A stretch of DNA of 64,000 nt, from contig QKWP01000037.1 in NCBI GenBank assembly GCA_003550325.1, positions 609,820 to 673,819 on the forward strand. Direction: 5' to 3'. Positions 1 through 12,097 of this stretch are shown here, one piece after another. The position numbers and the translations under genes were made by a program. The notes under the pieces were generated by a model. The model saw only the letters and a program-made list of their open reading frames with translations. It was not told the origin of the DNA and made no database searches. Origin of the DNA: Gigaspora rosea (taxonomy: Eukaryota > Glomeromycota > Glomeromycetes > Diversisporales > Gigasporaceae). Each line of letters begins with the position of its first letter. The first letter of the stretch is position 1.

Positions 1-2062
1 TTGTTGAACTAATTTTTAAATTCCAATAATCTGAGCGATAAAAGAAATCAATTTTTCTTAAAAATCAAATATGAAATTCTTGTGGTTTAAAAAATGTAAG
101 GGGTAGAATCAAATGTTCTAAATTACTACTAAGAAATTCACTGAATTTAGATTCCATTAAAAGTAGTTTTAAGTGTGAGAAAAGCATTATGCTCTCAATT
201 ATTGTCACACACAAATAACAGTCGATATAAATTAGTAGATGCTTTATGGTGTGATTTAGGATGTTCTCAATCGGCATACTCGATGAGATTATGGTGGTGA
301 TAAACCATTATAGTGACATTTAATAAGAACATTTCGAAAACCATTAGTTTTATAATAATTTCTCCCTCGATATGATTAATTTGTGATTAATTTATGATCG
401 TTTGCTGACAATAAATTAAATATTGATTTGCAATTGATGCTTGGACAAAACTTTTATTATTATTACCATCTAACGATTATTATTTTATAATTCGAAATAA
501 AAAAAAACAAAAAAGAAAACTATGGATCAACAAAAGGATAAAGCACAATCTACAATAATTCTAAATTCTTTTTCTATTTTCAGAATTTACTACAATCGTA
601 TAAACCCAAAAGTGACTTTTTTTTTCTGCGAAAATTTTTAGCGTAAACAATAAGGTAAAAATAGGATGTTAATTCGATAATGATAATGTAACGGTAAAAA
701 GAATGAAATACTTAAATAATTATTTTTCAAGTCAATCAATGAAATCTCCATTTGTTGTTAATTGGAATTATAAATGCTCTTAATCTGATAAATAATAAAT
801 TTTCTCTCTGAAGTATTAAACTATCTATCATCACATGTTTTAATAGAATCAGTAAAATTTATTTTTTTTTTACTGAGTAAAAAACTATTTCCTGACCTAT
901 TCCAGTATTCTGACCGATTGACTAAAGCATTTGAGAACTACTTTAGACGCATTCATGACCAGTACGTATATGGTATTAACACATTTTGTTGACTGGCGTT
1001 ATTGGCTATTTTTAACCGCCAACAAAATAACTGTAGGTGAAATCTATTGTAACATCTGTGCATTCAATACTATAGAAAGTGTTTGAAGTTTTAGTATTAA
1101 AACACAACGTTTTTATTTTTATTTTTTTGAGAATTTATTGAAACATAAATTTTAAATATAATAAATGGTGCATTGCATTAAAATACTTTAGATCATGAAT
1201 TTAATATTCTAATTAAATATAATAATCCCAAATATACTTCTATTCAATAAGTTGATGAATGAAATAACTTAAAGAATGAACTTAATTTGTCGACTTAAAA
1301 GAGATATCTATGTTTACAATATAAATTTATTCAAAAATGATATTAACGAATTAAAAAAAAAATGATTGGAAATATGAATATTTCTTGTATTTGCGATATA
1401 AAAAAAGATTTAGTACATGTCACTATTAAAATTTATTTAAATTTATGTGAATTAAAAACTGTTACAAATTAAATACAAATTACATAAATAAACTTCGATG
1501 TGCTAAAATTTTACAGGTAAGCCTATTTTATAATTAGCTATGTAGTAGATTTGTTTTCTTTTATGCGAAGAATTGTTTATAGAAAATCTTTTATTTTAAC
1601 GATTTTTTTTTATGACCGATACAATATAAATATTATCTGTTTGTGAGTGCACTTGCCGTAACACGACAATGTGGATTGTGACTGTTGCGACAAAAAAAAA
1701 TACACGGAATGAATACAAAATTAATCCCGTAAATAATTTTAACATATAAACTAGGGTCAGATAAGCTATCCAAATAAAGAAGTAACAAGGCAGATTTGAT
1801 GTAACAATAATATTTAAAGTAATTAAAGAAAAAATTTTCCACGGAAAATTCGAAAAAATAAGACGTTCACACTCGGAAACCCACGGTGGATTTACAGTAT
1901 CAGACACGACCTTGCGCAAAATCTCAAAATCTAAAAAAATAAAAATTTTTTATACAAAACATCATAGATTAAATTGAAATGTTAAATAAGATCTTGTACA
2001 ATTTTTTTTATAATTCTATATATCAAATCCCATTTTATGATAAAGATTGCCTAAAGAAATAT
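1..2062. repeat. Segmental duplicate flank, copy 1
   Basis: This stretch matches 41934-44900 almost base for base in the same orientation, apart from a 0.9 kb element present only in the second copy. Its first 1.1 kb also matches about 39519-41090. The match stops sharply near 2062 and 44900, where copy 2 runs into the upstream region of kinase gene B. No coding region is supported: the longest minus-strand reading frame (1596-1919) is shifted by small indels in the other copy. It is probably the edge of a tandem duplication extending beyond the left end of the window. Confidence 0.85.
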
Positions 2063-2519
2063 CGGGTTATCTGATTTACAATAGAGTCTACACAAGTTGC
2101 AGAGTTGAGTACGCTAGTGAATTGTTTTTTTCTGAGTTGAGTACGCTAATGATTCTGTGCTTTTCTGAGTTGAATATGAGCATCTACTTAATATTAAATT
2201 AACTATAATATAACTAAATTATAAGATAATAAAGTTTATCAACTGAATTAATTTAAAACGTGTAACAACTATTTGTAACTAATTTATAGTGATGGATCGG
2301 TCTTTGATAAGACCAAGACCAGATTATAATGAACCAGGACCTAATATCGATAAAAATAATTATAATTTTTTTTTATTTTAAATGATGTGCGGCGATAAAA
2401 TTTTTGTCTTTATTGTTTAATCTACGCTTTCTTACTATAAATCGTTTCATTTGCATTATTTAATTAATATATTGTATACTATATATTGTATTACCTATAT
2501 TATTCAAATATGTGTACAT
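2063..2519. other. Intergenic, no gene seen
   Basis: AT-rich spacer between the duplicated flank and the LTR element. It contains two copies of GAGTTGAGTACGCTA (near 2103 and 2135) and a diverged third copy near 2166. A 30-codon frame at 2292 is too short to support. Confidence 0.5.
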
Positions 2520-3762
2520 TGTGAAGTTTCGATTTGCAGGGGTTTACTATATAATCACTAATTACCCCGTACTTAACTAAAACACTATTTAAGCACCGGT
2601 CAAGACTTCTAAACCTTGAACTGGAAGGCAGAAAGAGGCGTGGAAAGACTTGGTCCGGGTCTCAAGGTTCGGAGAATCTTGTTACGGATAGGTTGGAATT
2701 AAGATAAGTATATCGATTTAGTTCCCCTTATAGTTCTTGTATTCAGGTATATTTATTTATTCTTTATTAATCTTCGCAGTTTATTCCAGTATCGTATTAT
2801 GGGCGAATATCTGGTTGGCCTGGCGATAATCACGTGCTCAAACGGTCCCTTGGGTCTGCGGATTTCCAATGACGGCGTCGATCGGGTCTCTAATTGATTA
2901 CTATGGGATCACGGGGATTTAGTAGCTTCGGTCACGAGGTGGTTATTGTTCGATATAAGAGGGGGATGGCTAAAGCCAGGTGCGTTTATATGTTTTTGAT
3001 TATTTAATTAAAATTAGGGTAAGGGTTATTTAGGGATTAGGGTTAGGGCTTGACTTATAAGTAAAATTGCCTTCCCGACATTTTTTATTAATGCTCCTAT
3101 ACAGGTTTAGACACTCGTTTTTTGTATGTTCGGCGTTTCTCACTTTTTTCTTTGTTTTTGTCTTGTCGGGCTGATCCGTAAAGATCAAATTTTACGATTT
3201 GATTGGCTTTATATCACGTGAACGCACCTGGCTTTAGATGACCCCTTATTTTTATTACTACGATTTTTGTATTTTATTGGGAATCACATGGACAAGAAAG
3301 TATTACGACGAGCGATTTTACAAGGACGATAATTTTGTTTGGCAGTATAAATTAAGTATACGTTTTTATTTATATAAAAAGAAAATGTTAAAATGTTACA
3401 AAGGGAATAAGAAGTTCTTTAGCTAACACTTCTACTTTTATTTTGAAGGTTACTAACTGAACTTGAGCTAACTAGAACTTCTTCTAACCTATTAGAACTA
3501 CTGGGAACTGTATGAACTGCTCTTTCCTTCAATGAACTTACGGCCCTTATATACTTTTTAATTTTATACTAAAAATCGATTCGATGAATTCAAGTCGATG
3601 GACTCTTTTGACTCCATCGAGTCACGGCCTTACTATAAATAGTAATGCTAAGATGTAATATTTAAAAATAGAAAAGATATACATAGAAATAATAAAAATT
3701 TAAAAATAGATGTCAAGCACAGCCTCCATTTCTGACTATATAGGTCGAATTTGCCCGTCACA
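2520..3762 (-). repeat. 3' LTR of the Gypsy element (carries an insertion)
   Basis: Aligns along its length to 12098-13169. It is longer because of a 268 bp inverted-repeat element at 2970-3237, while the other LTR has extra tandem copies of an 18-bp GACTCCAT-containing unit near 12990. This copy keeps many CpG dinucleotides that are TpG or CpA in the other LTR. Confidence 0.92.
2970..3237. mobile_element. Small inverted-repeat element (MITE) in the LTR
   Basis: Starts CTAAAGCCAGGTGCGTT and ends with its inverse complement AACGCACCTGGCTTTAG. It is absent from the partner LTR, so the insertion post-dates integration of the retrotransposon. The interior has a degenerate run of TTAGGG-like words (about 3016-3050), also seen in the small elements at 15.6, 16.2 and 17.7 kb. 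It has no coding capacity. The target duplication is unclear (possibly ATG). Confidence 0.75.
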
Positions 3763-3774
3763 ACTCTCCTCCAC
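3763..3774 (-). other. Polypurine tract of the Gypsy element
   Basis: On the minus strand the bases next to the 3' LTR read GTGGAGGAGAGT, a purine-rich tract where plus-strand priming starts in LTR retrotransposons. It fixes the element's orientation. Confidence 0.7.
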
Positions 3775-3900
3775 TAAAGAGAGCTTGTACCACAAGCTTA
3801 TCTGGGTTCAAATTATCGAATTGGTCTTTAGTCAACGAAGCAACTCTGGAAATGCAGGTGTGGTTGGTTTGGTAGATTTGTTCGACCTATAGGGTTCAAA

Positions 3901-4188
3901 CTAATAATAAATGTGAAGAGCAGCCCTAAGGAAGTAGCTACTATATCCTTTTCTTGCAGCAGCTTTTTCAGCTAGAATGGCAGTAGATAGTTGTGCTCCA
4001 AAGTAGAAGGCGTATGCAAGGGTATCAATTCTCCTTCCACAATTTTTGGCTCTTTTTACCTTATCGTGGGCAAGAACTAATTGGGTAGCGATTCTTTGGG
4101 CTTCATTATAGGGACAAGGTGCTGGTGCCACAAAGGAAGGTTCAGTAGTAAGTAAGTCTTGACGAATTAGGGCCTCATTGGTAGTCAT
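3901..4188 (-). CDS. 95-aa unassigned ORF between integrase and 3' LTR
   Basis: An uninterrupted minus-strand frame starting MTTNEALIRQDLL and ending RAALHIYY, located after the integrase and before the 3' LTR. I do not recognise a family. The protein is Ala-rich, with a likely helical middle (residues about 28-80) and no signal peptide or membrane segment. Its position matches the extra ORF some LTR elements carry downstream of pol. It is notable as the only intact frame of this size in an element whose gag and pol are full of stops. It could be a captured fragment or simply a chance survivor. Confidence 0.4.
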   Translation of the reverse strand: MTTNEALIRQDLLTTEPSFVAPAPCPYNEAQRIATQLVLAHDKVKRAKNCGRRIDTLAYAFYFGAQLSTAILAEKAAARKGYSSYFLRAALHIYY

Positions 4189-4199
4189 TTTTGGTTACA

Positions 4200-4771
4200 A
4201 GGAATCATTTTTCTTGTAGGGCAGTTGCTAGTCTTTATATATTTTAAGCTTCCTATGAAGCTGTACCGGCTGTGTAGCTGCCCCTTATGGTTGGATTCCA
4301 GTATATCTATTATATCAAACATTGACATTGTAGATTATTTTACATGGCAAAAAAATTTTTTTTTTTGAGGCTGGGCCACCGACTACCCAGACTGAATTTC
4401 ACTTAACATCGGATTTCTTTTCTTTTAGTAGGTTTACTTAACTAAGTTCTTTGTTCACTTAGCACCCTTTCTGTTTGGAAGTTTCTTTGTCCTTGGTACG
4501 TAAGTAGTTGCGCTGGTTTTACTTTGGTTCCAGTAGGTCTACTTGTGCTCCATCTTTAATTTCCATTTGATTTTCTTTAATGTGGTACATTTTTGTGGCA
4601 TTTCCGACTTGGCAAAAGATGGTAAAAAAAAATATGCTTTTTCTTTGAAAAAATTTGTTATTATTATTATTATATATTTTTTTTCGAGATTGTTCTTTTT
4701 TTTCTTTTTATATCCCTCATTCATTGTAACGTTTTAATAAATTTTTATTTATAGATGCAGCAAGTACCCTT
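4200..4771. other. Non-coding segment inside the Gypsy element
   Basis: Lies between the extra ORF and the integrase C-terminus. It is T-rich, with a run of T near 4363 and an AT-rich stretch at 4620-4740. No domain was recognised on either strand. Confidence 0.5.
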
Positions 4772-6250
4772 TTAGTCGTTTCTCGAAGCTTGTATACGCC
4801 ATTTGGAAGCCTTTTGTGGCCGTAGTACAGTCCCTTCCATTTGGGTGCTAGTTATAGCTATGGGTGCCTGCCTTTCTTGCATCAAAGACCAATACCCTGT
4901 CGCCAATGTCAAGGTCGGCGTGGCTTTTATATGACGATCGTACTGGGTAGGGTCCGAAAAAAAAGCCCAGTTTATTTTTGAATTTTTGAAGCCTATAAAA
5001 ACAATATTACACAAATGGTGCTTAAGCTAAAATTAGTATATATAATTAGCATAATAAACTCGCTTTCACCAAATGGGCTGCATTTGTATCTCTCACGTGC
5101 CTGCTGCCAGTAGCAAGTCTTCAAAGTCAGATGAAATGGGCCGGGTCGGGCCGGGCCTAGGTCCGACTCACCTGACTTTGAAGGCTTGCTACTGGCAGCA
5201 GACTCATGAGAAATACAAATAGATCCCACTTGTTGAAAATGAATTTATCATACTAATTATATATACTAACTTCGGTTTAAGTACCAATTGTGTATCATTG
5301 ATTTCACAGCCTTCAAAAATTCTGGGTTATTTTGGGCTTTTTTCTCCGGACCCTAGTACTGGGCTTTTTGTTTTTGCTGTGCCTCCTCAATATGGCACAG
5401 CACATTTCCACACACTTCAGGTAGGTCATTTTCTATTTCATATATTCATTGCATGATAGTTCTGTTTAACAAGTCTTCTAACGCACTTGGATGTAGGAGT
5501 AACTGGGCTTTTCTGCCGTACACCAAGTAGAAGAGCGTTTAGTGAATCATAGCTTGTTTTGCAATACAATACGCAAATAGTATAGATGGAATCAGCAGGT
5601 CCCAGTCTGTTACATTTGTCACCAACCTCGACATGGCACTACATCGAGTCTTATTAAAGCACTCTATGAGCCCATTTGTCTGTGGGTAATACAGGGTAGC
5701 ATAGTGATGCTTTATACTCAGAGTTGCCAGTAGTTTATTGATGACCCGATTTCAAAAGTGGGAGCTCTGCTCTGGTCAAATAATAATATACTAGCGCACC
5801 CATGTTGACAGATTATCTTCTTATAGATAAACTTAGCAACTTCTTTTGGCATTGGCCTTGGGAATTGCACAAGCTTCAGGCCATTTGGTCATATAGTTGG
5901 TGGCTACGACTATATACTTATTTAGCCAGGCATACTGAGTAAGGGACCAACGATATCTATTCCTACTCTATGGAAAGAGGCTTGGACATCGATCAGGTGA
6001 AGGGGCTCTTTTGACCTCCTATTCCCATGGCGTTGACATTGTTCACATGTTTTAACGTACTTGCATATGTCATGGTACATTTTTGGCCAAAAGTAGCACT
6101 CACGAATCTTGTTAAACATTATGTTCTTACCAAAATGGGCACCTAATAGGTGATCGTGGGCTAAGACCAGTATGTAATCCAGTTCTTTTTTTTGTAGTAC
6201 CTAATTAATTTTTTTTCTTATTTTGCTTGTATAGGTTTCCATTTTTGATT
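4772..6250 (-). pseudogene. Gypsy integrase (split by a hAT element)
   Basis: Read right to left, the HHCC zinc-binding module comes first (HDHLLGAHFG, then CEQC, near 6030-6170). The integrase core follows, with GIDIVGPL giving the first catalytic Asp (about 5965). Then comes a strongly conserved stretch ending YYPQTNGLIECFN (about 5660-5700), with the expected catalytic Glu in the LIE of that segment. The C-terminal part (DIGDRVLVFDARKAGTHS, about 4860-4925) is separated from the core by the insertion at 4948-5355. Several stops interrupt the core. In a live element this enzyme would join the cDNA to host DNA in the nucleus. Homology is clear; function is lost. Confidence 0.88.
4948..5355. 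mobile_element. Non-autonomous hAT element with internal hairpin
   Basis: Ends are TAGGGTCCG and its inverse complement, with further terminal similarity in the AAAAAGCCCA region. A perfect 8-bp duplication GTACTGGG (4940-4947 and 5356-5363) is the hAT hallmark. The interior contains a second palindrome: about 50 bp at 5081-5130 pairs with 5172-5221 around a GC-rich loop rich in GGGCCGGG. It encodes nothing and splits the Gypsy integrase. Confidence 0.9.
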
Positions 6251-6299
6251 CTATATAGTTGACTTGTCTTGGCCAACCAGTTTCACTATAGGTTGTCAT

Positions 6300-7900
6300 A
6301 ATGCTGCAGATATTGTCGACTTTTTATGTATCCTTTTATTGCTGTATATTGTTGAGGGTCCATGTTGTTTTTCTTTTCTATTGCTAGGTTACTGACGACC
6401 TGGGCTGGATTTATTTAGTGCCGAGTTTTTCTCTGTTTCTTGATGAGTATTGTTTTCTTTCCCTATTTGTGCTTGCTCTTTACTCAGTCAGTTGCTACCA
6501 CCTGCCTGGTGTCTTGCCAATCTTTATTCATTTGTACTTTGTCTATCTGTCAATTTTCTGAATTTTAATCTTCTTTCGTTTTTTATAACTCTAGCTTTAT
6601 GGGCATCGATAGTCTCTAATTCTTTTTCCTTCATTCATATGGTTCCTTGTCTTGAAAAAGATTCCAAATGTCACAGGCCACTAAGTCCTTGAGTTTCTTT
6701 ATTAGACTATACAAAGTTAATTTTTGTTTTGTATTACATGAGTGTCGAATTCCCAGTTGGTCAGTTGAATTCTTTTTTTAATTAATAGCCTTATGTTGTA
6801 CCTAAAGCTATATAATGCTAATCTCACACTTTGCATAAAGTGGAATCAAAAAAAAATTGGGGTTAACAGTCAGACTTTCTATTAACCCTGTCAGATAATT
6901 TCAGAAAGTGCTTTGTTGATCAACTTATATTGGCTTTGACATTTGTTTTCGTCGATTTCAGAAAATTCAAGAGGTAGGTTCTAGTTGTAATTTCTTGACA
7001 TATTTTCTTGATATTTTTTTTTTTAGTGCTGTGTTGTATCAGTTTGGAGGAAAATTCAAGATAACTTCGAATACTTCTCCAATTCAACTTTTAGAATTCT
7101 TCAAAGTCTTGTGTGAAAGATTAATTAGGTTTTTTGTACTGTACCAGATAGATAATGATTAAATATCTGTGGCGGTTCATGACCACAGTTTGACGTTTTT
7201 GGGTCTATCAGCAGTAGGTTACTGTTGTTTTTGCTTACCAGTTTTTTTTCAAATATTAATTAAACTTTCTTTCTTTGGTAGTCCACGGATTCGAATTCGA
7301 TTTGTCTTGGAGAATGCTCGAATATTTTCGAAAGCCCTTCGAGAACAGCTCCAGAGATACGATTTTGAGGGTCTTAGTCGAAAGGTCGATAGGACTCCAG
7401 TACACCACATATGAGATTAATATGTAGGTAAGAAGAATTCTTGAGTAACTTTTGAAGCGGCTTTGGGTACCTAATTGTGCACTACTTATACAGACAATTC
7501 AGGATTTAACGAAACTTCTGGTATTATTTTAGAAACTTCAGTGATTAGAGTGATTAGGGCCCCTTAACTCACTCTAACATATCCTGATCAACCATGCTCT
7601 ATTATTGGGTCTGTAGAAATTTTTTTTTTACTATATATACTTGAATATTTTGTTTTAGTCTGGACAATATTGTGTCCAGGTCCGGGTAAGTAACTTAATT
7701 TTTTTGACTATTATTGTTACAATCTAGCTTTTCTTCTACATGCTATTATAAGCTTCTTAGTCTATATAGTAGTCAAAGGGTTGGGCCCACTTTTTATCAT
7801 TAATTTCTATTTCGTCAAATGAGTCTTGGCTGGTTTCCATATCACAGCTTTGGTCGAAGGAAAAAGAGGGCTCAATGCTATAAATTTTGGTTTTAGTAGC
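6300..7900 (-). pseudogene. Degenerate linker region of Gypsy pol
   Basis: Between RNase H and integrase about 1.6 kb shows only short minus-strand coding traces (for example a KKLKDLVACDIWNLF segment near 6690) broken by many stops. Part may be the pol linker and part may be unrecognised inserted sequence; no terminal repeats were found to decide. Confidence 0.35.
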
Positions 7901-8449
7901 ATTTTCTATGAATTCTAGTCTCATAGTTTACAGAGGTATTTCAATGAGGTAGGTTTTATCATTATTTATTGATTGGGTTGTTTTTAGGTCATAGTCATAG
8001 TGGTTTCGTAATGATACCCATTTATTGTGGCCCAGGTGATCACCCTTTCCGTTTCATCAGCTAGGTTCGTTAAAAGGGTATGGTAGTACCTCTCTCATTC
8101 TATTTCACTGTTAGTCAGTTCTATTTCCTACTCCTTTTCTTTATAGCCTGAGTTATTTCTTTCTTCATCTGTATTATTCCACAGAAGTATTTCTACTTTG
8201 TCATCAGAATCTTCCTCGAAGTATTCTTGTGCAACAGCCCGAAAGACCTCTACTTCTTCTACTGGGTTAGTTTTCTGGATTCTGAGCAATTCTTTAGTAG
8301 TGGTAATAGAGCATTGTATAGCAGCATTCTTCATATCTGCTGCTTTTCAGTAATTAATTACAACCTTCACTTTTCTTTATATTCAGGTAATCCATCAATC
8401 ATTCAGAATAGAGCGTCTGTATTATTATGGATTCTTCCTGCCTAGTGGA

Positions 8450-9960
8450 TTACTATAAAATTATAGGGCTATAATTGCAATATCCATCGAGCTCTTCGGC
8501 CCTTCAAAGCAGATTTTTGGAGCCATTTTAGGGCAGAGTGGTCAGTTACTACTATAAATAGCTTGTACTTTATGTAGTAGTAGAAGTATTCTACTGCTCA
8601 GACCACTGCATAGCATTCCAATTCAGTGGCTTAGTTTCGTTCAGGACGGGTAAGGCTTTTGCTAGCATATGCAATAGTGTACTCCTTCTTGGCTTCATCT
8701 TTCTGGGCTAATACTGCTCCTAATTCTGTACCTAAAGCCAGTGTTGTCACTTGGACGTTTTTTGGACATTTTGAACATTTTTTCAAATTAAAATTACTTA
8801 AAATTTTATTAAGATAATCTATTTTAATTTTTTTACCAATGAGTCCAGCACCTAAAAAAATACATAATTATATATTTTTTTAAATTACTTTATTGATTAG
8901 TTAAACATGGGACATAGGCTTTGATGATTTTGGACAATCTTGGACATTGGACAAAAATATAGTATGGACACGTCCAAGTGACAACACTGCCTGAAGCATC
9001 CAGTATGTAGGTAGAAGGGTTTTTCGAAGTCAGAGTATCGAAGTACTGGTGTGCTAGTAAGGCAGGTTATTAGGGTTTGAAATGCCTTTTTTTGCAATTC
9101 AGTCCAATCGTATTCTACTCCCTTTTCCAACAGCTTGTGTAGAGGTTTGGCTATAGTGGCAAATTGGGAAATAAAACATCTGCAGTATAATGTAAGACTG
9201 ATGAATCCACGAAGTTGCCTTAGACTGGTTGGGGTAGGATATTCCTAAACTTTTATGACTTTCTCTTTATCAGGTTTGACCCCATCTTGGCTTACCACAT
9301 GATCTAAAATTTAATACTATTTTTAAACAGGACATATTTTTTTGGGTTTAGATTTAGTCCTGAGTTTTCAATTTTAGTCAAGACTGCTTGGATGTGGTCT
9401 AGATGTTTCCCAAAAGTAGATGAGTAAATTATAATATCATCCAAATAAATAGTAGCAAACTGCCTGATAAATGCCTCTAATATGTGGTTCATTATTTGCT
9501 GGAAGGTAGCTGGGGCATTACATAGCCCAAAAGGCATTACTTTAAAGCGTAGACCCCATATTTGGTAACAAAGGCAGTTTTTTCTTGGTCCTTGGGACAC
9601 ACACCAATTTGCCAGTAGCCACTAGCTAGATCTAGATTTGAGAACCATCTTGCTTTGCCAAAAGTTCCAAAAAATTATCAATTCTTGGTAGAGGATAGGC
9701 ATCCTTTTTGGTCACATTATTGAGCTTGCAATAGTAATACATAGTCATAGTTTTCTATTTTTCTAAGGGACTATGACGACTGGAGAAGTCCATGGACTCT
9801 TGACTTCGTATATTAATTCATTATCCAATAGCTTCTTTATTTCTTACTGTAGAAATTTTTGTGCGTCTGGAGCTATTCGGTATGCATTTTGCTTAACTGG
9901 TCTGGGATTATTGGTATTTAACTTGTGTTAGATTTCATGATATCGGCCCAACTGGCTTAA
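8450..9960 (-). pseudogene. Gypsy reverse transcriptase and RNase H
   Basis: Reading right to left: the substrate-entry motif NPRPVKQNAYRIAP (near 9905), then KLLDNELIYEVKSPWTSPVV, and DLASGYWQIGV with the first catalytic Asp. Next come FKVMPFGLCNAPATFQ and the catalytic box YLDDIIIYS (about 9445). The thumb and RNase H follow, with HT-DAS at the left edge of the thumb, then GAVLAQKDEAKKEYTIAYASKSL and the Asp of VVTDHSALKWL (near 8540). There is a frameshift near the first Asp, several stops, and a hAT insertion inside RNase H (8739-8989). Family assignment to Ty3/Gypsy is secure; the enzyme is dead. Confidence 0.92.
8739..8989. mobile_element. Non-autonomous hAT element, CAGTGTTGT family
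   Basis: Termini are CAGTGTTGTCACTTGGACG and its inverse complement. Flanking 8-mers CCTAAAGC (8731-8738) and CCTGAAGC (8990-8997) form a target duplication with one mismatch. The motif TTGGACATT recurs below the ends. It is 251 bp, has no ORF, and interrupts the RNase H domain. It shares its terminal nine bases with the element at 26168-26548. Confidence 0.9.
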
Positions 9961-10443
9961 CTCAGGGGCAAATACGCTGCGAAACTTATTTAATAGAGGC
10001 ATAGCTTTTGTTTGCTATTGCTCATTCAGAATAGTGGTTTTTATTAACTCTTTAATTATATTTGTAGAGCTTGTTTGTTGTTTGTCATCATTTTCGGGGA
10101 CCGGAATTTCTTCAAGGGCTGTCAAGTATATTGCAGAACTATTGGTATAGTAGCTTTCAACTTCTTTAGTATTTTCTTTCTTATACATATTAAAAAAGTC
10201 TTCTTCCTCTTCATTAGAGTCTTCAAGTAGTATTCAGTCTTTTCTTCCCAAGACTGGATAATGGGCACTTCAGTACTCTTTTCTAGGTATCTGAAGATTA
10301 ATTTATTCTTGTTAAAATGTATGCAACCAGTCTATGCCCAGTAGCATAGTTTCATCTGTAGAGTCAATTATCTGGAAATTGGTCAGAACTAACACATTGC
10401 CAATAGCCAATTTTACACTAGTAACTTTTTTTAGAGCTCGTTT

Positions 10444-10731
10444 TCAGCTTCTATTTGCAGTTACAACTACTGCTATTGAGGGCTTCTCTATAGTAATATT
10501 TAATTTATCCAATAGTTTTTTTGACATGATTCTTACAGCAGCATCATAGTCCAATACTGCAAGTATAGGATTATTTTTGACTCTAACATAGCACATGGCA
10601 GTAGTAGTTTGGTGGCCTGGGATTGGTTCTACTATATTGGCTTCCTCAGAAATAGGTGCTATAGGCCATTGTAATACTTGGGCCAAATTTTGCTGCTGTC
10701 TTGGAATTTGTAATAACTGTTCGTAAGTCAC
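10444..10731 (-). pseudogene. Gypsy aspartic protease region
   Basis: A minus-strand frame containing MCYVRVKNNPILAVLDYDAAVRIMS. The block corresponds to the retropepsin active-site segment, usually (I/V)LD(S/T)GA. Here the second and third positions of the triad are changed (DYD in place of DTG/DSG), so the surviving sequence lacks the conserved active-site Thr/Ser and Gly even though the frame is open. It sits directly upstream of reverse transcriptase, as expected. Confidence 0.7.
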
Positions 10732-10989
10732 ATTAGCCTTTTGAACTAGTAGATCCTCTGCTATATTATAGAGTGGTATCAGATCGACTACTGATGGTCC
10801 CCTTCTGCACTGTGGTCAGTTAATAACTTCAGGCTGGGGTTGTTCTGAATTGACTTCTTCCATAGGAGCAGCCGCATCATTTTGAGATAAGGTATTTGGT
10901 TTCTGTGCTTCTCTTTTTCAAAGTTATTCATCTCAATTAACATCCACTTCAGGTCTTTCATGTCGTTTTGTAGCATATATTTCCTTCTT

Positions 10990-12060
10990 TGGAGTAGGTT
11001 GGTAAATATTACATAGGTTTATAGGTCTAGAGTTGTTATTATTTTGTGTTGCATATGATAAGATTCTTTGGGAAGCTAGACGTGGTTCAAAAGGACAATT
11101 TCTTGCGATATGGCCTTTTTCGCCATACTAGTAACAGGTAATTCCTTCCGTAGTTGGTTGTTAACCTTGGTATAGTCTTTGAGAAGGTTGGGATGGACTA
11201 ATTTCAGCTCTGGCAGCAAGGTTAGTAGTTAAATTATCATAGTTTGCGGCCATTTGTTGCATTTTCTGTGCCAAGTCCTCTACTAATTTGGTGGAGGGGT
11301 CATTGGAGCCATTTTGGACCCTATAATAATTTCTTGCTTCTACTTTTCCGGCAGCAGCAACGGCTTCATCCAAGTTTTCTGGGTCAGCAACCGACATAAG
11401 TGCAGCAGTTCTTCATTGTAGCCTCTAAAGAATATTCAGTCAACATAAGTATCAGGCAGTTGGTGCTCTGAATCAACCTTTTTTAGCAAACTTTTAAATT
11501 TAAAGCCATATTTATTACCTTTTTTTGTCCTTTTGGGTTAGTGCATTTAATTCAATTTGCATTGGTGTTTTCGATCCAGCGTGTCAAAGTACTTCGTGAA
11601 CGCTAGGACAAAGCTATTGCAAGGATGTGCTTCATCATCCCAAAAAAGAAATCCTTCTTTATTATCATTATACCATGTGGCTACAATGCCAGCTAAATGC
11701 CCAGATGCAATTTTTATTTTTCTTGTCATGCCCCAGTTATTGGTATTATCAGCATACTCAAAAGCTTCTATCCAGTCAACAGAATCTTTGTTATCTTCAC
11801 CTTTAAATGTTTTGATATGAACCCAATTATTTTTATGTGCTGGGGTAGGGCATTATTTAGGGCCACATCTCTAAAAGCTCAAGCGATTTTTCTTAGTAGG
11901 TATTGGGTTTGGTTACGATCTTCTTGGGGTTCTTTATCTACTCGGGGTTTATCTGGGAGAAGGGACCCTTTCTCTTCTACTGGCCTATCTTCCTTAAAGT
12001 TTCCTAGGTCTGACATTCTTTGCTATAACAGAGATCTGATTCTGGTGTTACGTCGATGGA
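10990..12060 (-). pseudogene. Gypsy gag with degenerate zinc knuckle
   Basis: Fragments of a gag-like protein: ASGHLAGIVATWYND (near 11690) resembles the retrotransposon gag core; a segment with PENLDEAVAAAGKVEARNYY lies near 11360. A CCHC knuckle near 11090-11140 reads C-Y-stop-Y-GEKGHIARNC, so its second Cys is a Tyr and a stop precedes it. The interval to the protease is frame-broken. Gag would form the virus-like particle and bind RNA. Confidence 0.75.
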
Positions 12061-12079
12061 TGGGTGGAGTGGTCTTGAC

Positions 12080-12096
12080 CTCATAGTCACTACCAA
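12080..12096 (-). other. Primer binding site of the Gypsy element
   Basis: On the minus strand the sequence leaving the 5' LTR is AT followed by TGGTAGTGACTATGAGG. A TGG start two bases after the LTR is the usual layout for annealing to the CCA end of a tRNA. The tRNA species was not identified. Confidence 0.6.
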
Positions 12097-12097
12097 T

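Noticed and set aside
1596-1919. 107-codon minus-strand reading frame
   Set aside because: The duplicated copy near 44430-44760 breaks the frame with small indels, composition is membrane-like by AT bias, and no domain is recognised.
3016-3050. Telomere repeat tract (TTAGGG words)
   Set aside because: Only a short degenerate run inside a MITE, repeated in other internal MITEs; not a telomere or a fusion site.
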